64,000 nt of DNA from Tipula vernalis (lineage: Eukaryota; Arthropoda; Insecta; Diptera; Tipulidae): the NCBI GenBank assembly GCA_958295665.1, contig OY282560.1, forward strand, positions 189,816,561-189,880,560. Direction: 5' to 3'. Under the pieces are notes generated by a model. That model saw only the letters and a list, made by a program, of their open reading frames with translations, searched no databases and was not told where the DNA came from. Of this stretch, positions 55,631 to 64,000 are shown one piece after another; within the stretch, counting starts at the first letter, position 1, and each line of letters begins with the position of its first letter. The position numbers and the translations under genes were made by a program.

Positions 55631-56289
55631 TACGTGGAATGCCCTTAGTTACACAAAAGTCAATTAGATCAGGAATTTTCTTTTTATCCGTGGGCCAGTA
55701 AGTTGGGTTACCGGCAGATAAATAATCCATGGACTGTTCCTCTATAGCCTCATAAAGTTGTTTGCCTTTCGGCGATGTTAATCCTGGAACCCCAATGAGT
55801 ATGTTTAGCGTTGTAATCACTGCCTGCAAGAAATTTATTACCCAGCTGGCTGAAATAATCCAAGAACTGGAGTTTTTTTTTATAACATGTTTTGGAGGGC
55901 AGTACACTGCCAATATGACGCAGTTTCCAGACCACTCCTGCAGACAGATGCTCGTTGATTGTATATGTTCTTTCTCATATTTCGTAAGTTCATAGTGTTT
56001 TAATCTTTGCTTAATCAATACAGCAGTGCCTCCATGTGCTTTACCCATTAATTTTGATTTTAATAATAATCCTATCCATCGGTTTTGCTGTATGTAAAAC
56101 GGGTGTACGGTGTGTGCTCGGTAGTCCGGGAGTTCCTTCTCACGATAGAAGAGACGCAACAACTTCAACAACAACGTCAAGCAACATTTGCTATTGTTAG
56201 TATGTACATATATGACTGACTGCTTGGGAATAGGGTGATGGAATGAAATTTCACCTTCCCCCTAATCACCGGATAAAAAGTAGTGTAAT

Positions 56290-56510
56290 TACAGATTTAA
56301 ATTTAGGGATACCTAAGTAACCGGCCGAGAATTCCAGAGAAATGAGCATCTAATCATGTAGTTAGATTGTGCTGTATTGTGCTAACTTATTTACCATATA
56401 TTGTACTAACAATTTACTAACCATCGATCACTTAGGTGTCCTAATCCTATCCTCTCCTTCGGTTTTGTTTTATGTAAAACGGGTGTACGGTGTGTGCGCG
56501 GGAATCCGAG
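56290..56510. repeat. Dispersed repeat and a second scrap of Jockey endonuclease
   Basis: 56300-56450 matches sequence at 41590-41740 and in part 40410-40470 (AACCGGCCGAGAATTCCAGA, ATCGATCACTTAGGTGTC). 56456-56497 repeats 56077-56120 of the Jockey copy (TGTAAAACGGGTGTACGGTG). Confidence 0.6.
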
Positions 56511-58180
56511 AGATTTAGAGATTTAGATGTTCTTTTGTAAAAATTCACAATAACGAGAGATTTATTATTCTTACTAATAGATTTTCAGAAAAATCAATTT
56601 TTAGGACAAACATCACACGCCTAGATACATTTGGTAGTTTCTACACAGTCACAGCGTTGGAATATAGTCCACAACATTCATGGCTATAGATCGTCAATCC
56701 CTGCTCCTCCTTTTCCAAAACCCAACTTAACAATCGTGAGCAACTCAATGCTCTCGTTCAGTTATCTTCAGCCTTGAGCGGTAATTTCTTCACTCGAGCA
56801 ATAATCTCCTCAATTTTACACCATTGATGCATAATATAATATTTGTGTTAGGCTTATTATTGTAGGTAAAATTTTAAAGATCCGTAATAATTTTAGTAGT
56901 CGATTAAATCTAAGCATAAATTATTAAAACCCGATCCCTCTTTGAAGCTTTTACAAATAGCATTATGATTTAGAGTTTTGCAGATGAACTTATACTTATC
57001 AATCGTCTTTAAGATAATATAAAAGTGAGGCCGATACCGAGAGATTTTACAAAAAAAAATACAAATCTTAAACAAATTTATTTTGTAAGTTTAGTTAGTG
57101 CGAATTGTTGATACGGGGTGGAACACAAATTATTTATTTAAATATATTCATAACAAATATTTGGTAAGCCTTTAGCAAGATATGAGTATACATATTAAGC
57201 TAATATTGTTTAAATTTATGATTCCTACCCTTTCATACAGTTGATCTGATGATTCTTCATTGAAATGTCGATCATTAATAAATTAGTATAATTCTTAGAA
57301 TTGTCTATGTTTACATAAAAATACCAAAGACATGATTTACAATTCAAACAAATTTTATATTTTTCCATACAACTAACGCAAATAGTTTATTCAAATAAAA
57401 ATACGTCAGACGTAGAATCCGGACATTCCTTAAGTATAGTAGTTTTCTGCAGATCAACCAATTAAACATAATAATATTTCGGCCCCTTTACTATATATAG
57501 CTCTACTGTTAATCAAAATACGAACAACTTTATATAAAATTCTCAAAAACAAACTTCAACAACTACAAATAAAAACATTTTACGTAATCTTCCACACCAT
57601 AATTAACTGAGCGCCAACATTTAAAAAAAAAAAAAGATTCTCGTATTTTGATTCTTAACTTGATCAACAACAAGTTTTCTCAATAGCTCAATGATTCAAT
57701 TGTGTATCTTTTCAAACTATTAGAGAATCTTATAAATTTTAGTCCAAATTTACATCATCCACTTTAATAAAATTATATTCGGTGCTTACTTAGTTGCTAC
57801 AGTTAGATCGTGTGCTACCACAAACTGCGAGAGTGCCATAAAATATAACAATAATAATTATAAAAAATAAAATAAAAATTTATACATAATTACATTTTTG
57901 TGTTAATCAGAATTTTATCGAATCAAAAAAAACAAAAAAAAAAAAAAATAAGTTGGCTGATAAGAAGGCAGAACAATATTTTGATAAAGCAAATAACATT
58001 TTTAAAGACTCAAGTGTACATGTATTCCACTTTAAATGAAAGTACATAAGTGCGATAATATATATAATACTACCTTTGGTGTATTGTCTTGCTTTATATA
58101 AATTAATAAATTAAATAAATTTAAAAATTTACATTTTTATTTATTTTTGGGCCGAACAGAATTTTCTTTATTAATGTGAA
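56511..58180. other. AT-rich spacer, no gene seen
   Basis: Short open frames without family resemblance; A runs and T runs; nothing further was recognised. Confidence 0.45.
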
Positions 58181-58183
58181 TTA

Positions 58184-58340
58184 ATCAGTAGTTGAATATC
58201 CATTACCGTGTTTGGGAGCAAATTTGTTGCCGGTGTGTGCGACGAACTAGAAATAAAAGCCCGTGCTTTCGTTAACTATTAAGTGAAATTATTTTATTTT
58301 AAAATTAATTGTGAAAATTAGTAATATTACCAACAATCAG
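58184..58340 (+). promoter_or_regulatory. Possible transcription start and non-coding first exon
   Basis: A short stretch of higher complexity in AT-rich DNA: an initiator-like TCAGTAG at about 58186, then GTTGCCGGTGTGTGCGACGA, ending in CAATCAG followed by the donor-like GTAATAATT at 58341. This is what an insect 5' untranslated exon with a long first intron looks like, but no downstream coding exon of such a gene was found in the window. Weak support. Confidence 0.25.
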
Positions 58341-59750
58341 GTAATAATTTTATTTTATTTATTAATTAATTATGTATACCACCATTAAACCATTTATTTT
58401 TTAATTAAACGACCAACAACAATATTTTGTGTTTTTTATATGAATAAATGAACCAACCAATCAAAGTTCAAGAACGCCAAACGAACAAAAAATAAAATTT
58501 GCTTAATTTATTAAACAGCAAACCAACAAAAAAAAATCCAATATTTCATACAGACGTAAAGTGATTAAGTGAATTATGATAAATTTTTTTTTGTTGTTTT
58601 TTCTTGAGGTGAATAGTAAGAGGATAGAGGACCCATAATACTCTGTTATGTATAGATCAGGTTAATACCAAATTTTAAAAGTCGTCGCGATTTATTATTT
58701 GCCATTATAATCGTCTTCAAATTGTATATTTTGTGTGTGATGCCCTCGCTAAGGTCAAATGTGTTTTTTTATATATGTACATGTATAAATAATTCCAAAA
58801 AAAAAATTAATTCTACGAGTATATAACATTCTGCTTTAGCGTTTATATCAAAATATAAATAGCGTTTTTGTTATGTAATCATTTACATAGCACAACACTA
58901 ACGTAACATACATACATACGTATAATAGTGAGAAAATGTGCGACGCTGCACAATTGAAATATTGGACTTGCGGAGCTTTTGATATTAAAACAATTTTTTG
59001 TTTGTTTATAAATAGAAATCTCTTCAAATTGTTTTGCTAGATACATATTTGGGAAATAACTAATAAATGAGTAATTTGCACGAAGCTCAAAATTGATATT
59101 TAATTGTATGTAATTACAATGATTAACTTTATATCAATTAGTTCGGTTACTATTCGGCCCAAATTCGTTAAGATTAAAATTCGTAGAAAAGACTAGAAAC
59201 GTTTATTATGTATTACAGTGCATTCATGTCCTGTTGGCTAATTTATGATTTATATTGTTTTATAGGTAACTGAGTTCAAACACCAACATAAACTTTCTTT
59301 TGGTACTCTTCAAACTTTTACTGTTTGAGTAGAGCTGTTTCAAGTAGTGCGATTTCACCAGTCAATCACAATTCAAAATTTCAAATCGTATTTTGTAAAA
59401 CCTTAGTATTTATCTTTTATCGGATAGGTATATACAGAGCTGTAAGATTGCGTCATAATTTTTGTCATGCGTTTTTTTTTAAGCGGGATTTTCCTTTCAC
59501 ACAATCCCAAGTCCTCAAGGGCCAAAGTTATTAAAATTCTGCGAAAAAAATTTGTTTGTCAGAAAATCCGTCGACATTTTGAAAATCCCCTAGGAATTGA
59601 CCCAAAACTATACGTTGTGATATTACCACGTGCTTTTCGGTTATCGTTGACCAATTTTTATGCCGATTTGAGGACTGAAATGGACGTTGACTTGATTTTA
59701 GTTGAGTTCATGGACGCATGTAGTTTTTCAGATAATGTTGATTTGTGAGT
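58341..59750. other. AT-rich spacer, no gene seen
   Basis: The frames at 59325-59748 show no recognisable domain. If the exon at 58.2 kb is real, this would be intron. Confidence 0.4.
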
Positions 59751-59940
59751 TGAGCTGGGCTTCGGGTTGATTTAAGAGTTGAGTTGCAGTTGATTTGAGG
59801 GTTGAGTTGGAAGTTGAGTTGGGGTTAAGTTAAGGGTTGACTACGAGTTCGGGTTAGAGGTTCAGTTAGGATTAAATTGAGTTTCTTGCAGTTTTCAGAC
59901 CGTATTGATATAGGGGTTGAATTGATCGTTGATTTTGTTT
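59745..59940. repeat. Degenerate short tandem repeat of GGGTTGAGTT
   Basis: GAGTTG, GGGTTGA and AGTTGAGTTG-type words recur more than a dozen times in under 200 bp on the plus strand. Confidence 0.7.
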
Positions 59941-60429
59941 TTTTTATTTAAGGTAACTTGAGGTTTGAGTTGACTTCATGTACGCATGTATTTTATCGTA
60001 CCTGGGGTGCGATTCCGGTTCAGTGATAAAATGAAATGATAAACTTGCTTCGGTGTAAACAAAGCAAAAAGCAAAATTCATTGTTTTTCGTATAATGCCT
60101 ACTAAACTTAAATGTTTAAATTCTATCAAGACGTAAAGCAAAGGCAAAATAATTATTCATTGTGCTAGGTTTACAACGGCACAAGAGACTACTACTATAT
60201 GAAGTATTCTACAAGTATTTTACACTAAAAGGTGCAGTTGCTACATTTATACGATTCAATAGTTGCACGGAGTTTCAGACCTTTTGAAATCTATTTACGA
60301 TACTTTATCTATTTACCAATATGTTGTACCAAAAACGATACTTAAAGAGACATATGTACAAAGTAAAAAAAATTTGATAAAAGCTTAATAAAGGTATTTA
60401 TACCCACTTATTGTGCTAGTGATACGTAC

Positions 60430-61190
60430 GTTGTGAAAGATTTTGAATATAAAGGGTCATCCAAATGTGCCCCTAGATGTCACGACTGTATAATCTTTAC
60501 AAGTGACGCCTTTTCAAATGACATAAGCCATTTTGTTTTGGTAGAAGGTAGTACAATTTCAAGCATGGTTCGTATTTTCGCTAGTTGCATTATTGAACAA
60601 CGAACGAGAGATCCATTGTTTTGAAGCAAAATTTTGTTTAGCGATGAAGCTCATTTCACAATGGATGGATTTGTCAATAAGCAAAATTTTCATATCTGGG
60701 GTGATAAAAATACTCGTGTTACTCAGGAAAGATGTCTATACCCAAAAAAAATTAGTGTTTTGCGTGCGTTTTGGACAAATGAAATAATTGGGCCAACGTC
60801 CTCGAGTTACTGGAAATGCTCTTACTGTGACTGTTGAGCGATACCAATCAATGTTGAGTGACTTTTTATGGCCACAATTGAATTATATTTATGTGTTTGA
60901 TGTCTATTTCCAGTAAGATGTCACACAACTCGAGGAAACTTTACGTTTTTGCGATCGAAATTTCCGCCACGTGTAATTTTACGAAATGCAGATTTCAATT
61001 GGCCTCTAAGATCGTGTGATCTAACACCATTAGATTATTTTTGTGGGGTTTTGTGAAAAGTCGAGTGTATTCAAACACGCCCCAAACAATTGATGATCTA
61101 AAGAGCAACATTCAAGTTGCAATTCGTGAAATAACTCCAGCAACATGTCGAAAAGTCATTGAAAGAAAATCATATTTTTTTCTTGTGTTG
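60430..61190 (+). pseudogene. Mariner transposase, decayed
   Basis: The plus strand carries, in shifting frames: 'LFSDEAHFTMDGFVNKQNF' (first Asp region, about 60640), 'VLRAFWTNEIIGP', 'TVERYQSMLSDFLWPQL' in another frame, 'FLRSKFPPRVILRNADFNWP' (about 60945), 'SCDLTPLDYF' with the third acidic position, and 'SRVYSNTPQTIDDLKSNIQ'. The block between has lost the second Asp motif. This is a different mariner lineage from the one at 22.9 kb, judged from the words shared. No inverted ends were recognised. Confidence 0.82.
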
Positions 61191-61199
61191 TCGTTCGAT

Positions 61200-63000
61200 G
61201 GGTTATTAAAAAATCCCAATATTCTTTAAATTTTTCAAAAAGCATTTTGGAAAACAAAGTTGGTGATACCACATAACCAGTAATCATAAGCGATATTGCG
61301 TCGGCCAAAACATTTTTGCCCTTACCTTTCATTTTACGTGTCGAAGGAGAAATATTTTTTGAATTTGCGTCCACTTACCCGTCCACACTTCACCAATCCA
61401 ACTTGAAAACATTAAGTCGAATATTTTCAAACAAAAACCCGTTGTGTACTCACAGTTCTCCGGAAGGTGGTTTAGGTTTGCATACGGTAACGAAAAAAAC
61501 TGAAATGGCAGAACTATGCAGTAGCTGGCCAGGAAACAGGAACATTTTACTCCGAAATCGTAACGGTTCATGTGCTCGAATTATTCATTATTTTTGGTCC
61601 GTTTTTTTATAACTAATATTTCGTGCACTGATTATCACGACGCTATTAGCAGAATCGAGTGTATATAGATATACTTGTGTGGAAAATCGTATATGGGTGC
61701 GCAATTATGTGCATGTACATGTGTGAATGTGTGTCTTTACAGGTGTGCGACCATGAGTGCTCAAGGCCCCGTGATTCTAAAAATCTACGGTTCATTTTCA
61801 ATTCTTCTACTGTACTTTTCTGTTTTATATTCTCCTTTGTTTTTCGGCTTCATTGTCTACGTTTCTAACTTCTAAAGCATTTGCCTTCATTGTTTTGGAG
61901 CAGCACGGGGTAAGAGAGATAGACTGAGAGGATTTTCTGTACCCATTGACGGCTAAAAATCAATGTCGCTGAAAATTTAAGAGTTAATTGGAACTAAACC
62001 CATCACTCTGAAACCATGTGCCTCATTTGTTTATGTTTATGATTGGCCATTGTAAGCACTTTTAATATGTTTTCCTTTACATAAATTGGCGGCATTTAAA
62101 GTCATAAGAGATTAATGGTTGTTTTTGAATAAAAGTATTGTATTCTCCTGGCTAGATCGCACAATACACATATACTGGGAAAAATGAAGAACGTTACGCT
62201 AACGTTCGTACCTCTCTCAGCATTCAATATTTTAATAACTCGGCGCTATACCGCGCTGTTTCTTTGTGAAAACGATAGAGCAATTGTGGGGTTCAGACTT
62301 TCTAAAGGAAAATTAAAATTTGAAATCTCTGAGATGAAATGAATGGAATGCCATTTTCGAAATTTGTTCGTTTGTTACACCAAAAGTTCTTTGATCCGAA
62401 TTGTGATTTTTGTGTCGCTCTCGATGGTCGAGTGATTAGAATGCTTCCTTTGTTATGCAACGCTCCCGAGTCTTCGCGAATTTCTTCGCGGTTGCTGAAG
62501 GTGCCCATACAAATAAAAATGGGTTTAGGTTTTGACAAATATTTAAATTTGCTAAACACATTTGAAATTAAAGCTTTCGACATCAAATGATAATGATTTT
62601 AGCACTCCAAATTTACCTCTTTTGCGCATCAAGTTCAACCTTTTCTCAAATCAAGTTTTGATTAGAAAAGGTTGAATTTGATTTGCAAAAGATTGAATGT
62701 TGTGACAAGTTAAATTTTCTTTGAAAAAGGATAATCTGATTTGTTAAAAGGAGCTAATACTAATCTGAAAAACAAGAATTTGTTGAAACCTTCTTCTTAA
62801 AAAAATTCCTAACCGCGATGGAAAACAATTTTTTGTTTCCCTCGTTAGGAACGCCTTTGTCTTTAGAAAGGGGATTCAACGGATACTTGAGCCAAACCAG
62901 TCCACTATAGAGACATCTCTTTATTCTCATTTACCGAATCTTTTTTATTACCGGTAAACGGAGTTCTCCTATTTCATATCACCTTATTTGGAATTTCATG
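61200..63000. other. Spacer with one hairpin, no gene seen
   Basis: No coding signal. A hairpin lies at about 62620-62700: TTGCGCATCAAGTTCAACCT pairs with AGGTTGAATTTGATTTGCAA across a short centre. Confidence 0.45.
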
Positions 63001-63860
63001 TTTTAATCACTTTTTAAAATTTTTCGAGATTATTGCAGTGTACTCGTAGCATGGAAATGGGGTGCATAATATGCGAGACTTAATTGGTGTTTCGGAAGAG
63101 TCCGGTTATTGAGATTTTCGAGGTTATTCGACTATGTTTGAGATTGTAGGTTGTATTTGATGGTTCGATGTTCGATATTTACGATATTATCCGGTACTGT
63201 TTGAGGGTTCCATTCTTGTTGCATATCATTTTGTTGACCTTACTCTCAACTTGCTTAGTATTATTAGTAACATTAAATTACTTGACAAATAATTCGATAT
63301 TTAAACGAATTTTCGAAATTTTTGAGGATTTTCTAGATTTTTACAGGCTTTCCAAAATTACTCATTAATATCCTAATTTTTCGAGATTTACAAACTATAG
63401 AGATTATTCGATTTTTTCTGATAGAGAAATTTCTTAAGTTTTCGACATTCCTAGGATTATTATTAGAAAATTTTAAAAACTTTCAAATTTATTTGAATTT
63501 TGTTAGGCGCTTAACTTTGAGTTGTGGGAATTTGCAGAGTTACACATATAAATCTGAATCGTGATAGTAGAGTTTTCGAGATTATGCCAAAATGTCGATA
63601 TTTTTTCAATTTCCTAGGTTATTCGAAATTATTTAAGAATGTCCAGGTTATTTACGTTTTACATGGTTATGATTAGCGCGCGTACAGGAATTCCTTTGGT
63701 TTTACTTACTTACGGATAATCGATATTTGAAAACTGTTTAGAATATTTAAGATACTTTGAAAATTCGACATTTTTGAGATTATTTCGAAATTCTTGATAT
63801 TTTTCAAATTATACTCGAAATTTGTGATGTTTTGTTGATATATGTATGTACATATTTTGA
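63001..63860. repeat. Degenerate repeat of a TTTTCGAGATTATTCGA-type motif
   Basis: Words such as TTTCGAGATTATT, TTTTCGAGGTTATTCGA, GAGATTATTCGATTTT and TTCGAAATTTTTGAGGATTT recur throughout about 850 bp with no fixed period, as in an old, decayed satellite. Confidence 0.55.
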
Positions 63861-64000
63861 AATCGTCAAAGCATTGAGCTAATTGCAGGAAATTTCGTTT
63901 TATTTGAAGCCATTGAACTGAATCACTTTCTGTATCGTATATTCTCTCGAAAGTAGGTATGCGAGGCTGGACAATATGAAGAAAAATTTTGCGGGGGGGG

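Larger units (their letters stand above)
43233..56180 (-). mobile_element. Jockey-clade LINE, split by the copia element
   Basis: Outer layer of the nest, in two parts. Endonuclease runs from 56180 down to 55631 ('FLAGSDYNAKHTHWGSR' in a second frame, 'IPDLIDFCVTKGIP'), then continues across the copia insertion at 44982 ('CYDLSSDHSPVIVTVSTD' with the catalytic SDH). The linker and reverse transcriptase follow leftward: 'LTNKKTNWDQYRRLVEQ' (about 44870), 'MHKPGKNETQISSYRP' and 'KLFEKMLLTKLKPILEE' (44.1 kb), 'LLFKAIIKPIWTYGIQLWE' (43.55 kb) and 'RSITNAPWYIRN' (43.4 kb). Frameshifts are frequent, and the YADD region is badly degraded. RNase H is absent, as in Jockey. Confidence 0.85.

Noticed and set aside
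59325..59748. Two overlapping plus-strand frames as coding exons
   Set aside because: No domain or conserved motif; the sequence runs into a degenerate GTTGA repeat.
61156..61612. Frames on both strands after the mariner remnant
   Set aside because: They overlap each other and the decayed mariner 3' end, with no domain.
63990..64000. Terminal run of Gs
   Set aside because: Homopolymer at the window edge; cannot be interpreted without flanking sequence.

Overview
The window looks like AT-rich insect nuclear DNA, most likely from a dipteran. The WDR26 homologue reads most like fly sequences, introns have GT..AG borders, and the transposon families (LOA and Jockey LINEs, copia, Ty3/gypsy, BEL/Pao, Penelope, mariner, PIF/Harbinger, MITEs) are those of insect genomes. 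I found no bacterial operons, rRNA or tRNA genes. The species call is inference.

Only a few host genes are supported, all on the minus strand: a WDR26-type LisH/CTLH/WD40 protein (14.8-16.9 kb), a small RRM-fold protein (17.7-18.1 kb), a three-exon PLP-dependent class I/II aminotransferase (30.7-32.1 kb), and a decayed intron-containing paralogue of that aminotransferase (18.85-20.3 kb). A spliced non-coding first exon may lie near 58.2 kb.

The rest is layered mobile DNA. 0-3.9 kb: a PIF/Harbinger element with 45-bp identical ends carrying a nested MITE, a Jockey scrap carrying another MITE, a 108-bp tandem repeat, and a MITE with an internal duplication. 3.9-8.8 kb: a LOA-clade LINE with a 13-bp target duplication, cut short at its 5' end and broken by frameshifts and a 226-bp tandem duplication. 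9.1-11.2 kb: a Jockey remnant with a fold-back insert. 18.6-21.1 kb: two copies of one MITE in opposite orientation around the aminotransferase pseudogene. 21.2-25.0 kb: a mosaic of Harbinger, Ty3/gypsy, Penelope, mariner and a hairpin MITE. 27.2-29.4 kb: a composite fold-back element with two large palindromes. 29.8-30.5 kb: a LOA fragment. 32.2-35.9 kb: a decayed BEL/Pao element, followed by a mariner scrap. 38.5-39.65 kb: satellite-like repeats in inverted arrangement. 41.8-43.2 kb: a third LOA copy.

The most striking part is 43.2-56.2 kb, a three-level nest. A minus-strand Jockey LINE is split by a minus-strand copia element (LTRs 44988-45197 and 55417-55625, 5-bp duplication ATATG). The copia element is itself split by a 6.19-kb DNA transposon (47892-54081). 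That transposon has CACAGTA termini and two adjacent plus-strand genes whose reading frames are intact: a C2H2-finger transposase resembling CMC/EnSpm (CACTA-like) proteins, and a four-exon accessory gene. Exon 1 and the start of exon 2 of the accessory gene together form what reads as a CIDE-N domain, and its C-terminal half resembles the 'SAMD3-like' proteins of animal genomes. The outer elements are broken while the inner one is open throughout, so it is the youngest layer and the best candidate for a little-described system.

The right end (56.5-64 kb) is mostly AT-rich and gene-poor, with one decayed mariner and two stretches of degenerate short repeats.
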